From Hanleya hanleyi (Eukaryota > Mollusca > Polyplacophora > Lepidopleurida > Hanleyidae): a stretch of 64,000 nt of DNA. Below are positions 1-11,310 of this stretch, one piece after another (within the stretch, counting starts at the first letter, position 1; every line of letters starts with the position of its first letter). The stretch is from positions 1 through 64,000 of the forward strand of contig JAVTVY010020467.1 in the NCBI GenBank assembly GCA_036873755.1, read 5' to 3'. The notes under the pieces are model-generated. The model made no database searches and had not been told where the DNA came from. It saw only the letters and a list, made by a program, of their open reading frames with translations. The position numbers and the translations under genes were made by a program.

Positions 1-659
1 ATGTTGGGGCACAAACTGCGGTCGGGAGATATGTATGCGAATTAAATTCGAAATAAAAAATAAAATGTAGAGTTTTGAGCTAAACTGTATATTGTACTGC
101 TAAACCGGTTTCGTCCATTTTATGGTCTTTTCAATAGCAATGATATATTTTTTTCCTGTGTGAAGTTATATATATATACATATAGTTGCCTTGCTGCTGA
201 ACATGGTGAAATGTATTTTTATATACAAATTAGACACTGGAGAAAAATTTACAATATACTGGAGAAGCCAAATCGTAAAACAGTTTGTTATAATCCGACA
301 ATGATATATACTATAGAACAAGAACTAAACAATTAGCTGCATTGCCCTGATGTTGAACATAAGATGACATGTCCGTTGAGTTATTTTTGCCTGACAGGTC
401 CAGCATGGTTAGTTTTTACCGACAGTTGTCTGACATCTCCTTTTTCAGTCGATACATGCATAAAAGAAATAATTAATTGTTCAATTCCACAGTTCATATA
501 TCAATAAAGGTATTATTAACAGTTTAATTCACATTTGAACTTCTGAATGAAGTACTGTTCCATTGTCTGTCGCTTGACTGTATCATCGGATTTCATTTTG
601 CAAAACGGAAAAATACTAAATTTCGTTTCGTATTAAATTATGTTCAGATTTATATTATT
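1..659. other. No recognisable feature
   Basis: AT-rich DNA with short TA runs near 170-185. I see no coding exon, RNA gene or repeat shared with the rest of the window. Confidence 0.5.
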
Positions 660-830
660 GTGCCGCGACCTTCTTTATGGCCGCTATCGGCCATTCGCGC
701 GTTCGCGTGTTCGCGTGCCGCGACCTATCCCGAGGCGAGTATGCGAGAAGACAAGAACACGCGAATGGTAGGTCGCGACTCGCTAATGGCATCATTCGCG
801 TGTTCTCGTGTTATCGTGCCGCGACCATTA
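660..830. repeat. CpG-rich palindromic cassette with three GTGCCGCGACC boxes
   Basis: The 11-bp box GTGCCGCGACC occurs in direct orientation at 660-670, 715-725 and 816-826, with reverse-strand partial boxes (GGTCGCGAC) between. A perfect 14-bp inverted repeat, AGAACACGCGAATG (754-767) against its complement (793-806), forms a strong hairpin. The CpG density is far above the AT-rich surroundings. The cassette abuts the point where LINE-1 loses its 3' end, and at the junction (about 830-870) CATAGGCTGCATA is duplicated in LINE orientation, which looks like an insertion or rearrangement scar. No coding role is apparent. It could be a nonautonomous DNA element or a fragment of a CpG-rich satellite. 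Confidence 0.55.
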
Positions 831-849
831 TGCAGCCTATGCAAATCTA

Positions 850-1661
850 TGCAGCCTATGAGAATATGTTTCACCGTGAGGTCTTCATGGCATGGAATAC
901 ACCTTGGGACCGGCTCCTGTTTTAGTAAATATTCGTGAGTTAATCGTGTATGGCCGATCTTGCATCGTCTAATCATGGCCTGATCGAAACGTTTCTGACT
1001 GTTCAGATGAGTATAACCAACAGTATTTTTGAACTCGTGAAGTTTGTTATTATCCATAGTATCCCATAAAGATTGAAACAGCTTTCTTACATAAGCGCAG
1101 ATAGATGGTCTGAAATCGCTGTATGGGATTCCAACAGGATCAACTTCTTCATCTAGAGCTGCCTTTACCAATCTGTCAGTTTCAGTATTGCCTTTGATGT
1201 CAAAGTGACTAGGCACTCAACCAAACACGATATCTGTTGATCAAATCTAGTGTCATATAATTGTAGAATTTGCAAGATAGTGGGATGAGTTGAATCCGAG
1301 AATATGACATATGTTTCCTTCTAGTCGACCCAATACATTCTAAAGCTGATAATAGAGCTTTTGCTTCTGCAGTAAACATGGAAATTTTACCTGGTTTACT
1401 TTTGGAACTAAAGATAGTAGCACATGCTACTCTCTCGCCATCTTTAGAACCATCTGTATAAATAGCTTCATGTGATCTGTATTTCTCTCTCAGTAGACCA
1501 ATTTTTTGTGTATACACGAGTTGGCTCGTGTCTGCCTTTTTATATTTCGTCAGTGAAATATCTACTTCTGGTTTGGCTAACTGCCATGGTGGAGTTGGCA
1601 AGAGCTCGTTAGGTAAAAATTGACTATCTTTAATACCAGGTGCTACAATGTGTGGTTTCAT
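850..1661 (-). pseudogene. LINE-1 RNase H domain and C-terminal zinc-knuckle region (broken)
   Basis: The 1661-1209 segment contains YTDGSKDGE, the first catalytic Asp of RNase H, then TAEAKALLSAL with the conserved Glu. The 1216-850 segment continues with HFDIKGNTETDRLVKAAL, the C-terminal catalytic Asp region. After it comes the Cys/His tail CIPCHEDLTVKHIL, typical of LINE C-termini. A frameshift between about 1209 and 1330 removes the region expected to hold the third catalytic residue. In LINEs RNase H degrades the RNA strand after first-strand synthesis (family knowledge). The coding similarity stops at about 850. Confidence 0.85.
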
Positions 1662-1696
1662 ACGGATTCCAAGAGGTGAAATAATCGAGGGTTTCT

Positions 1697-3195
1697 CTAA
1701 ATAGAAATCTGCGTACTGAGGATTGAAAACACAGTTATATGCAGGATTTGAGTGTTCGAACGTAGTTTTGTGATATATTGCAGCGAAAGTTTAATCCTTC
1801 GAAGTTCTAAAGGAAATTCATCCGCTTCGACATACAAGCTTTCTTTAGGTGATGTTCTGAACACACCGAGACAAAACCTTAGTCCTTGGTGGAGAATAGG
1901 ATCTAGCTCCATAATCGAGTTTGGAATGAACAAGTGATCGATATAAATGAACAAGAGTTTGCTGATCTCCTACCCACTTATAGCTGGCAACTACTTTCAA
2001 CAAATCTAAAACTTTCGTGCATTTGGCTTTTAAGCAATGTATATGTGATTTGAATGTTAGTCGTTGGTCAAACAATATGCCTAGGAATTTGGCCTCTTTT
2101 ACCACTTTGATTTCAGTTCCATCTAATGTAAGTACTGGATCTTTGTGTGTGCTGGAAAAATTTCTGCAAAAGTGCATGCAATTTGTCTTAGCTTTGAAGA
2201 ATTTAAAGCCATTTTCTAGACACCATTTCTGAATTCTGTTTAGACAAAGTTGTTCTCTCAATATTGTGTATACTTTTCCCACTACACGATATGTTGAAAT
2301 CGCCTACAAAAAGTGAACCATCAATTGATTTATTCAGAACTGCAACCAAGCTGTTGATCTTGATACTAAACAGAGTAGTAGATAAAATACTGCCCTGTGG
2401 GACACCCTGGTCTTGTTGACCGCTTCTCTCTTGCAGGAAACAAGCCTATGTTTATGTATACTATGATTGTCTTTTTGAATTTGGTGCTAATACTGTTATA
2501 TGGAATATGGAATAGGTCTTTGGATTATGGACGCGGATATTCTCTAATGGACGACGGCTGGATTATGAATGACGGACTAGACGCTTGTAATTGATCAAAA
2601 TGATCAGACATAGTTGTACCCAAACGAATTTGGAATTGTCTATCGTTCAAAAAGTTGGAAATAAAAACGGGTAAACGGCCTTTTAATCTCATGTTTTGAA
2701 GATCTTTCAGAATCCCGTATTTCCATGTGGTATCATAGGCTTTTTCTAAATCAAAAAAGATAGAAACCACATGTTCATTCTTGGCGAAAGCATTCTTGAC
2801 ATACGAATCTAATCGGACTAAATGATCAATGGTACTTATATTTTTACGGAAACCAGCTTGAATATCAGTAAGTTTCTTTTCAGTTTCCAGGTACCACACA
2901 AGGCGATCATTTATCATGCGTTCCATGTTTTGCAAACACAGCTAGTCAGTGAAATCGGACGATAATTACCAGGGGCTGTATGGTCACGGCCAGGCTTTGG
3001 TACTAGTATAACTATGGCATTATGCCATGACGGAGGAAAGTCTTCTCTTGTCCAAAGTCTATTGAATATGCGTAATAGGATTTCTAGAGAATATTGCGGT
3101 AGATGTTTCAAAAGCTGATAATGAATATTATCAGGGCCTGCAGCAGAATCGTCAGCTTTTGTGAGAGAAGCATGAAGTTCTTCAATTGTGAACAT
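1697..3195 (-). pseudogene. LINE-1 reverse transcriptase domain (frameshifted, split by an insertion)
   Basis: Conserved RT blocks appear in order on the minus strand: IVLVPKPGRDH and NYRPISLTSC (about 3010-2940), FRKNISTIDHLVRL (about 2850), FFDLEKAYDTTWK (about 2760), VPQGSILS (about 2395), LTLDGTEIKVV and KFLGILFD (about 2120), then the thumb region near 1950. The insertion of a PLE tail at 2414-2590 separates SDHFDQ from the PQG motif. The catalytic box reads VGDF rather than the usual xDD, so the polymerase active site is changed as well as the frame being broken. Normal role: target-primed reverse transcription of LINE RNA. Confidence 0.88.
2414..2590 (+). mobile_element. Penelope-like element tail (PLE-A), 5'-truncated copy
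   Basis: A 177-bp insertion in the LINE-1 RT, nearly identical to the 27.1-kb copy. It ends at GACTAGACGCTTGTAA, the 3' terminus shared by all PLE-A tails in the window, and starts inside the tail at TGTTGACCGC, where the 27-kb and 55.6-kb copies continue further 5'. A possible short duplication (TCAA) flanks it. The longest such copies lie directly downstream of a Penelope-type RT C-terminus (34 and 40 kb), which is how the tail is assigned. Both this copy and the 27-kb copy keep an open hydrophobic reading frame of about 60 codons; I treat that as incidental. Confidence 0.8.
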
Positions 3196-3613
3196 AGCGT
3201 TATAGGTTTCATGGTTACAGGAGGGGAATTTAATTTCATTTTTCTCTTCTCGTTTTTGGAAACTTAGTTACTTAATTTTCTGACGAAGAGTTTTTGGCAA
3301 TAGTTTCGCCTAATTTATTTGCAATTTCTACTCTGTCAGTAATCACCTTGTTTCCATCGTTGAGATGATGAACGCTGGACTTGGAGCTTTTACCTTTTAT
3401 TCTTTGGATCATATTCCAAACTTTTGTTATAGGAGTATGAGTATTTATCTTAGAATCATAATTTTTGCAAGAATCACGTTTATTCTGTTTCATGGTTCTA
3501 CGAGCTTTAGCTCTTGTAACTATGAGGTCTTTCAAATTTTCAGGATTAGGATGTCGGCGAAAATATCGTTCAGCCTTCTTCCTGCTTCACAGTCATCATT
3601 AAACCAAGGTTTC

Positions 3614-4383
3614 TTAATATGTGCAACACCTGAAGATGTGGGAATGGTTTGGTTGGCAATTTCTATCAGCATATCTGAGAATAACTGTATATGATCTGGA
3701 ACAGCTGTAGTTTTTGTGAACAAAGCTTTTCAAACTCAGGCCAGTTTGCTTTCTTGAAATTAAACCTTGTGGAATGAGGGTCATCAGCTGAATGAACAGT
3801 TTTAGGACAGTGGGAAAGTGATCACTTCCACAAAGGTCGTCATGAACAGACCAAGAAAATTCTTCAAGAATATGAAGGTCGCAAAGTGAGATATCTAATG
3901 CTGAATAGGTTCCATGAGCTGAGGACAAATGTGTATAAGAACCATCATTAAAAATACACAAAGAATTATTTGACATAAAATTTCAAGAATTTTACCTTTA
4001 CAATTGTCTTCATTATCCCAGAGGATATTACGATCGTTAAAATCTCCCATCATTAAACAAGGTTTCGGGAGCTGGTCGTAATGATATTGAATTTCACTAA
4101 GCCGGAGACTACCAGAAGAAGGTATGTGCACTGTGCATAATGTGAAAACAGAATTCAAGGTAATACGAACTGCTACAGCTTTTAAATTTGTCACTAAATC
4201 AGCAAGACTGTGTAAAACACCAATTTTAACCAATATTGAAGAGCCGCCTGTAGCTTTCTTCAGAAATGTTTCGTTGAGACAAAAAGCTGATGGTTCATAA
4301 TCTTGAGTTAATAATTGGAGCTCATTTAAATTTGGCCAAACTCCTCTGCAATTCCACTGAATGATAGTTGGTGACTGAATCAT
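3614..4383 (-). pseudogene. LINE-1 APE-type endonuclease domain (broken)
   Basis: The segment begins with IIQWNCRGVWPNLNEL and the Glu-containing block FCLNETFLKK, the standard N-terminal blocks of an apurinic-type endonuclease. MGDFNDRNILW follows (catalytic D and N), and the next frame holds LDISLC and GSDHFPTVL with the C-terminal catalytic Asp-His. A frameshift near 3960 separates the two halves. The domain nicks target DNA to prime reverse transcription (family knowledge). The 3535-3272 segment downstream is the spacer between endonuclease and RT and carries no motif I can name. Confidence 0.85.
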
Positions 4384-4528
4384 TTTTAGTCTGTATAAAA
4401 TACAAAATTGCCCAAGCTAAGATATATAAGGTTAACTTATCGAAGGTTAAGGTTTTATTTTGGGTAATTCTTTTTTAACTTTTTTTCTATTTTTCATTTG
4501 TTCTCTCACTTCTTTTTGACTTTTCTTC

Positions 4529-4792
4529 TTATAAACTTCTTTCTCTCTCTCTTGTCTTCGACTTTTGGTTCAAGGAAGTCTCGCCTTTCAATGGACGTTC
4601 ATTACAATCAACATACTCTTCATCAGAAAGCATGGATGACTCGTTGGTATGAGTGTGGGTATAATCGACTATTTTAGGCTCTTTGCCGGTTTCGATATCT
4701 AGGGTATTCTCTTTCTCCTCCTTTTTCTGATTCGAGGTAGTTTTATTACTACAAGACTGTTGATTACTTTGTTCCTCTGTGAACTCGCTCAT
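4529..4792 (-). pseudogene. Probable C-terminal remnant of LINE-1 ORF1
   Basis: An 87-codon open stretch, highly charged and low in complexity (Lys, Glu, Asn, Gln, Ser), lying 145 bp upstream of the endonuclease start on the same strand. LINE ORF1 proteins often end in such a charged tail, and the position fits, but I see no CCHC knuckle or RRM-like fold. It may be only the 5' region of the element. Confidence 0.4.
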
Positions 4793-4994
4793 TACTTCCT
4801 CATCAGTTCTGCTGAGGACTGAATCGATAGTTACTCTCCCTAGTTATCTGTACAATATAAAAATAGCCAAATATGGATTTTAAAATTGATCCCTGATCCA
4901 AACTTAGGAATAAGGGAGTTATTTATTTGCTTCTTTAGTTTTTAGAAAGTTTTCTGATCGGAAAGCGCTTGCAGTTATTCCATTGTAGCGACAC

Positions 4995-5327
4995 AGCCAG
5001 AAAAATGGTGTTGGCCCAACACTCATTTTTTGTGTTGAGGGCTGGTCAACAACATAAAGTGATGTTGAGAAATGGTGTTGACCAATGTGAGCACTAACAT
5101 ATGGTGTTTAGGCCAGTTCAACACGAAATAATGGTGTTGGTCAACACCAATCAATGGTGTTGAAAATGGCTCGACACCATATTTTGGTGTTCACTGACAA
5201 GTGCTTATACTGGCTCAACACCAATTAAGATGTATAGTTGGAGATATATGGTGTCGGTGCAAATTGAACACCATTTATTGGTGTTGCGCTCAACACTTTG
5301 GTGTTGAACAACACCATTTTTCTGGCT
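4995..5327. mobile_element. MITE built of GGTGTTG / CAACACC motifs
   Basis: The ends are a perfect 19-bp inverted repeat: AGCCAGAAAAATGGTGTTG at 4995-5013 and its complement at 5309-5327. The 333-bp interior alternates GGTGTTG and CAACACC about every 20-40 bp, so either strand can fold into several hairpins. It has no coding capacity. A target-site duplication is not obvious. A diverged second copy lies at 13990-14245. Nonautonomous DNA transposon is the best reading; the superfamily is unknown. Confidence 0.8.
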
Positions 5328-7246
5328 GATGATAGTCACCTTGAACCAATTTGAGTTTGGCCTGATATGTTGGGAATAGATCCAGCTCAAATCTCCTTGT
5401 GGGAGGGTGTTGTTGACATCGCAAAACAAACGATAATAATTCATGTCATTGACAATATATAATATTTTTATTTGCCAAGCTCTTTAGACTGCACAGCGGT
5501 CAAAGCCGTTACATACAAACTTACAAAAATGTAAACGCCATTATCACTTGCACACACTATTAAACCAGAGTAGCTACAGAATAGTCAGACTTTGGGAGAT
5601 TTATCTTTCTGCCAAAGCTAAGCCATACATGCAACATACCAATCATGTGCGAAAAATAATTCAATCAGTTGATTTTAGCAATCCCAATTACCAATCTATC
5701 ATAGCTAGAATGTTCTTGCAACTAAGAAGAACATCCTCTGCACGCTTAAATTTAAAGAGTTGAAATAACTCTAAAAGGGTGTCCGCAGTGGCTACAGTTA
5801 TAAGAGCAGTCACTATGGATACCCTTTGAGTCATTTTAACACTTTAGCACTAAGTTTCAACACTGTATAATCAAGCCTGTGACACCCGACCAGCGGATTC
5901 ACACATTAAAAGGAGAAATTACAAGTTCACTCTCTACACTCTTTAGTTATTTTATTGACACCACACCTCTTTTCCTGTCGACATATTGTCTTGAAACCTT
6001 TGATATGCATTAGCACTGTTATACATACTAGAAAAATGAAATAATAATCGCGTGTCATTACATCACCTGATGATATACCGGCCCAAGAAATTGTTTTAGA
6101 ACGGAAATGGAGAAGAATAACAATAAAATTATTCTATTTTGATCAATGCATCTTACAAAAGTAGGGTTTACCAGGGTATTCTTCATCAAAGTGAAAAAAC
6201 CCATTAATTTTTATTAAATGGGATTCATTATCTTGGCAACAAATACAGTCGAATATAAATATTTCGAGGGTGTCGTTGTTTGAAAACGCTTGCTTAACAT
6301 AAATTTGTTGTCGTGTAACATGTATCATGAACAAAGGCGAGGTTGTTAATCTCGCCCGTTAGCGTATAAACTGGTTGATCCCGGAATCGACCACCTCTTT
6401 TTTATCAGTCCCTAAAAGGGTCATCCTAAAGGTGCTAGATCAAACGCTCTAGCATATCGTATTATCCACAAAATATATAAACCATACCAGCTCATCAAAC
6501 ATGAAACATTAAACAAAATCAAAATTACGACACATTATAAATTGTAATTCCAGTCTGGTGAATATTTGACTGATACGACCATGATGTTTGATATGCGAGC
6601 TAATATCACAGCCATATATGAAAACACCTCATAATTATAGAGCGGAAATTTAAAAGAGACGCAGATTGAATAACGAAAATAGTTTTTTTTGCAATGTTTA
6701 CACATTAACCTAAAACTGAGAATCGGTTATAAACAATGACAAATCAGCTATTATGCTATGCTGAATTTACAAAAAGATGGCCGAACATCCACCGATCAAT
6801 ATAGCATTGTGTGTTTTGTCATATATATACGGTCAGATCAGATACAATTCTCCAGACAACTGTCGCAAATGCCGTGTTCATAACCTATTCTGTCTAACAA
6901 TAGCATTACCAGATCACAAACTGATAGAGAAAATACGTAATACGCAATATATATGGTATTAATACATCTGAATTCTGAATAAAGGGAATGGCCAAATTAT
7001 TCCAAGTAAATATTAAATAACTATACGCAATGAAATGCACATCCGAGACACGCTTGTGTTTGCACGCTTACTTTAAACTTTCAGAGTCCGATTGATAAAT
7101 ACAGAATGTAAACATAATATGGATTCGATATGTCCTCGCATATTTCCGCGAGCTATGAAATGGGTAGGTAAATCTGCCGTCTTCAACACAAGTTCAAGTA
7201 GAATTTATACTCATTTCTGGACATTGCTGAAATGTTTGTACATGGA
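5328..7246. other. Intergenic DNA, no gene recognised
   Basis: AT-rich sequence with several short open stretches (for example 5548-5763, plus strand) that match no family I know and show no splice context. It includes the 3' flank of the GPCR gene, whose stop codon is at 7247-7249. No RNA gene was seen. Confidence 0.45.
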
Positions 7247-9961
7247 TTAAATACCTCGAGCTGGAAAACGGAAGGCAAATGTTTTATCTTCAGCAGCAGA
7301 AGTCATTCCATTTGGTTGGGACTTCGATCTCAAGCTACCAAAGTCTGTTCCTTTGCATTTTGACTCATTCAAAATTCGTACCGAGCCGGACTTTGAGTGA
7401 TGGAGACCTCTGTAGTGAATAACTGAGTGTTTCGTTGTCGGAAAAGATGCAGAGGCTTGTCTGAGTGGGCCTGGCGAGCAGCATTCACTAATGGACGATT
7501 TAGTGTCTGACTGAATCAATCGACGACTGAATTTATACGAGTAGTTTAAAGGCGGTCGTCTATTCTTTACCCAGAGAGTTTCTCGAAATGCCTTTCTGAA
7601 TTTCAGCGACATTATATTGTAGAGTATGGGATTGATGGTAGAACTTATGTAATACAGAACACCGGATATGTAGAATAAGATCATCTGGATGTCCAGGAGT
7701 TGTCGTGTCCATTTGTCAACGTACAAGACCATCAGACGTTGTGCATGGAAAGGCGCCCAACACAGGAAGAATGCAACAACAACCGCAACTGCAATAAAAA
7801 TGAAAGGACTGTTAACACGAGATGAATTCAATAACTCAGAATTAAAAGCAAGATATAAATGTGATGGGAAAAGATGGCGGCGTAGTGACAAGAAGTCATG
7901 TGACCCTCACCTGCCAATATTCTGGCAGCTTATCTAGATACATCACAAGATCAGAAAATGATCCATTTGATGATTTTTATCTTCGTCACACTTGGGTGTT
8001 CATGGGCACATCTTGAATGACATGACCACACGACCCCTAGCACCGGCTTGAGCGGTATTACATACAAATAACCAAGAGCAATGATGTAATACACCTATGA
8101 AGTCATCTGATGGACAGAGATGAACTGTTTGACTGTTAGATATGAGAAACGGGTGAAACGGAGAAATATCAGTAGAAGCCAGTAATATATATATATACAT
8201 GTAGATTGGAACAACAGTGAATGCTGGAAAGGAGTTATTCGGGGTATTTTTATCTTTCACGCGAAAATATTTTAATGGTAATCTCATTAAATAACAGTTG
8301 TATTGAACGTACTACTTAAAAACAAGAGCATATCCAAAAAATCCTGTATTTTGAATGTTTTGTTTTTCATATGAATAAGTTCGTATAAATGAGATAATCT
8401 AAAAGAAATAACATGGATTTCAGTGGGATTGTAGGGTTCAGTCAAAAATGTGCACTCAATATGCTAAAATTAACCCGGTGAACATTCGACTTTTTTATGT
8501 ATTACTGACTGAAATTAGCTATCAGTGTCATGTCGACTTCTGCCAATAGAGATAAGCGCCAAAATAGCACTTTAAAAGATAGGAGAAAACCTCAAACCCA
8601 AAGAGTAGGTTGACTGAAAATTCAGTTTAAACTCGAGTTTTTTCGTCAGATAGCTATATGATATATCGGGTGAATACCGGTAAGCGAAAGGTGACGATAC
8701 TCCTTAACTCCAGGCACATTCTGTATAGATTAAGTGACGAACAGCCCTCATCCCATCTGCTGGATCACAGGTGTAAAATTCTTTTGACAAATGCAGTCTA
8801 TATATAGACAATACGCCATAAACAAGAATACTGCTGAATTACTTGTTTCAGTGGCATTTAGAAACTTGAGATAGTAATGAGATAAAACCTCACTTTTGGT
8901 CTTTATTAAATCGATAAATGGAACTTGTTGATAGTACGAACGCCTGTGTTTGAATACTGCTAATAATGTTGAGAGAAAATATTGGGAGATGGAACTCTCT
9001 CACTACGTTTTGTTAACAAGCTACATAGGTTTTTCATTTGAAGTCGAATAATTGTTAACATACATATAGCTTTTCTATTGAAAACACTGTTGAATGATTA
9101 AAATCTCGTACACTTACCTAACATTTTCACCACAACCCTTCTAGCTCGTCGGGGACGCTGTTGTCTCCTAACAACTAATGGTGAATCCCCGCCCTCCGAG
9201 GACGATGATGACCCACATCGAGTAACAGTGGAACGCCGTATAGCCATTGCCATGAGGGCGTACAAACCGGTGATGATAGCCATGGGAGCTAGGAAGAACA
9301 CGAAAGTTGATATCTCAAAGGTAAGCTTTATCTGATGTCCAGGCTTAAGATTACACGTTACAGACTCCGTTATGTCTCTTTCGAAACGGTCTTGGACATA
9401 CACCAATCCAAACTGAAAAGCCTGAGGGATGGAACATAAGGCAGCCACTGTCCATACCATAACGATGATTTTGACTGCTCGAGATAGGCTAGACATAGTC
9501 TGTGCTCTCATCGGATAGCAAATCGCCACATATCGTTCTATCGTGAAAGCCGTGATTGTCAATATGGCCGCGTTAGTAGACGTCTCGGCAGCCATGTTTC
9601 TGATGAGACAAAATGCTTCTCCAAACACCCAGGGATACGCCGACCAAAATGAATAAAGTTCTATGGGTAATCCAAGAATGAGCACCAGTAAATCTGCAAT
9701 TGCTAGATTGAAAAGGTAATAGTTTGTGGCTGTGTGCATATACTTGTTCTTCACAATAACAATGCAGGTTGCCACGTTTCCAGCCAGTCCGGTGGCGAAG
9801 ATGATGGCATATGCGACAGTGATAGGTATCACTTTGCTTAAAGTCTGCCTTCTTGGCCCCAGCCTGCGTTCCAGATCCACCTCGTAGGTCGAGATATTGT
9901 CGTACACTTCATCCCATGGAAAGGAATAATAGGCGCCGATCTCCTCTCGGATCTCTGCCAT
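7247..9961 (-). CDS. Class A GPCR, pyrokinin / neuromedin-U receptor-like, two coding exons
   Basis: Plasma-membrane receptor for a PRX-amide-type neuropeptide, by similarity to pyrokinin/CAPA/NmU receptors. The coding sequence joins 9961-9118 to 7788-7247 on the minus strand: 844 + 542 nt = 461 codons plus TAA. The donor reads TTAG|gtaagtg and the acceptor tttttattgcag|TTGCGG; the phase-1 join restores VVKMLVAVVVAFFLCWAPF at the start of TM6. Visible features: N-glycosylation sequon NIS (22-24), TM1 about 44-70 with GN, TM2 LAIAD (86-90), WSAYPWVFG before Cys118, Cys203 in loop 2 as its disulphide partner, ERY at 142-144, CWAPF at 291-295 and NPILY at 334-338. The long Ser/Arg-rich loop 3 precedes the splice. 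ATG 9961 is chosen because an in-frame TAA lies just upstream. No defect is seen. The exact ligand is inferred only. Confidence 0.93.
7789..9117 (-). other. Intron of the GPCR gene
   Basis: A 1329-bp GT-AG intron interrupting the end of intracellular loop 3 / start of TM6 in phase 1. It contains a short (TA)n run near 8189 and a fragment of a second Penelope-like tail at 8004-8070. No other feature was recognised. Confidence 0.9.
8004..8070 (-). mobile_element. Fragment of second Penelope-like tail (PLE-B)
   Basis: Read on the minus strand it carries TACCGCTCAAGCCGGTGCTA, matching the 33732-34030 element over about 67 bp. It is similar in layout to the segment just after the PLE-A stop codon (TAATTCCGCTTAACCCGGGG). 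It sits in the GPCR intron and lacks the element's 3' terminus. Confidence 0.55.
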
Positions 9962-10025
9962 TCTAATACGTAATAGTGAGAACCTCAATACCTTCGTCTT
10001 TTGTTGATTTTCGCCTTGCAATTAC

Positions 10026-10038
10026 CCTGAAAACAAAT
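10026..10038 (-). promoter_or_regulatory. Candidate 3' splice site of a 5'-UTR intron of the GPCR
   Basis: Minus-strand TTTGTTTTCAG|GG lies 65 bp upstream of the GPCR start codon and is followed at once by an in-frame TAA. A pyrimidine-rich AG here suggests that the start-codon exon has an upstream noncoding exon not identified in the window. Confidence 0.5.
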
Positions 10039-10824
10039 ATGCCATTCATCAGTATGCAGTCAAAAAATGGTACATACTGATATATACATATATATCAGCA
10101 TATAAATCCAGGTGTTAACTCGTAGAACATGTGTGTTCTATCGAACGAACAGACAATGTATAATATCATGCTGCCCGTCTGAGCATATTGGCTGATATTA
10201 TATAACATTATATTCCCTGTCCAACAGAGTCAAACTGTCCCCCCAAAAAATCAATAGTGCCTATCTTCTACTAGCGAAAACAAATTTACACCTTCAGCAT
10301 GGTAGCACTATGTTTGTTGATGTGACGAAGTCACGTCGGGATAATGCGATGAAGGCAGTGGTGATGTTAAAATGGGTTTCTGTGACCATGTCATATTCAA
10401 GACTTGGGAAATCGGTAATCGAAGACCCTAATAGCTAGGGATGTTTCCATAGGAACCTGGTAATTTAAGTATTAGCATCTTGAGGCAAAGGTAATTTAAT
10501 AAATCGCCAACGAGTTTATCCCGCTCTTTCCGCGATTGCCCGATTTTCCCTCTCTATGCCGAAAAACGACCCGCGGCTATGAAATAAGACAACCATTAAA
10601 GTCGATGTCTAAATCGTTAGTGCATTACGCATTTCGAGTGTCTTGGTGATTAAGAGCCAAACATAGCATTCGAGAGCTTCGAAACGCTATATTTACTTCC
10701 TTATTATCAGTTGATCTTTAAGTGATCAACAATGTTCTCCATTATTTGCTTTGACATCCGTGTTATATTAATATTGTACTCTTTCCAGTCATAAATTCTT
10801 CTCACCAGTACTCAGAATGATGTC

Positions 10825-11298
10825 GATACTGTAGATAATAACAAACTTCATGAGTTCAAAAAAACGGTTGATTATACTCATCTAAACAGCCACAAACGTT
10901 TCGACCAGGCCATGATTACACGATGTATTATCGGTCACACACGATTAACTCATGAATATTTACTAAAACTGGAGCCGATTGTTTTCCAAGGTGTATACCT
11001 TGCCATGAAGATCTCACGGTGAAACATATCTCTCATAGACTGCATAGATTTTAAGATTGTAAGAGATACTTTTTATCGAGCAGCTACGCTGGAAGATTTT
11101 TTTAGCAGAGTAAAAGAGGATTGTATTTTAAATTATTTGAGAGAGATTGGTTTGTTGTACAAATTTTAATGTTTGTACATGTTTTAACGCATTAGTTTAC
11201 CGAGTTTTTGAATTGATTACTTAGAATTTTGAATGATCGTCGCTATATAGCTGAAATATTGCTGAATGCGACGTTAAACCTTAATTCTCTCTCTCTCT
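10825..11298 (+). mobile_element. 5'-truncated LINE-1-type copy with 14-bp target-site duplication
   Basis: It encodes a broken C-terminus of LINE-1 (NNKLHEFKK..., then RLTHEYLLK and a frameshifted Cys/His region). The 3' untranslated tail ends in a hairpin (CGTCGC 11238-11243, GCGACG 11268-11273), TTAAACCTTAATT and (CT)n. CTCAGAATGATGTC occurs immediately before (10811-10824) and after (11297-11310), a direct duplication typical of endonuclease-dependent LINE insertion. Base composition and wording match the 835-4800 element closely, so this is the same or a sister family and shows where the intact 3' end lies. Confidence 0.88.
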
Positions 11299-11310
11299 CA
11301 GAATGATGTC

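Larger units (their letters stand above)
835..4800 (-). mobile_element. LINE-1: decayed non-LTR retrotransposon with APE endonuclease, RT and RNase H (I/Jockey group)
   Basis: Read on the minus strand this is an almost complete LINE in the order expected: ORF1 remnant (4792-4529), apurinic-type endonuclease (4383-3614), reverse transcriptase (3195-1697) and RNase H (1661-850). The reading frame is broken many times by frameshifts and stops, so the copy is dead. A terminal RNase H places it with the I-type clades rather than CR1 (family knowledge); the clade name is not settled by eye. The 3' end is missing because the element breaks at about 850 against the CpG-rich cassette. Two 5'-truncated relatives at 10.8 kb and 29.6 kb do retain the 3' tail. 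A Penelope-like tail is inserted in the RT at 2414-2590. Confidence 0.9.

Noticed and set aside
2397..2594. A hydrophobic ~60-residue ORF (PMFMYTMIVFLNLVLILLYG...) recurring at 27.1 kb, looking like a small membrane-protein family.
   Set aside because: Both lie wholly in the PLE-A 3' tail, which follows the RT stop codon in the longer copies. The frame is open by chance and is broken in the 34- and 55.6-kb copies.
5548..5763. 71-codon plus-strand ORF near the MITE.
   Set aside because: No homology, no splice context, and length expected by chance.
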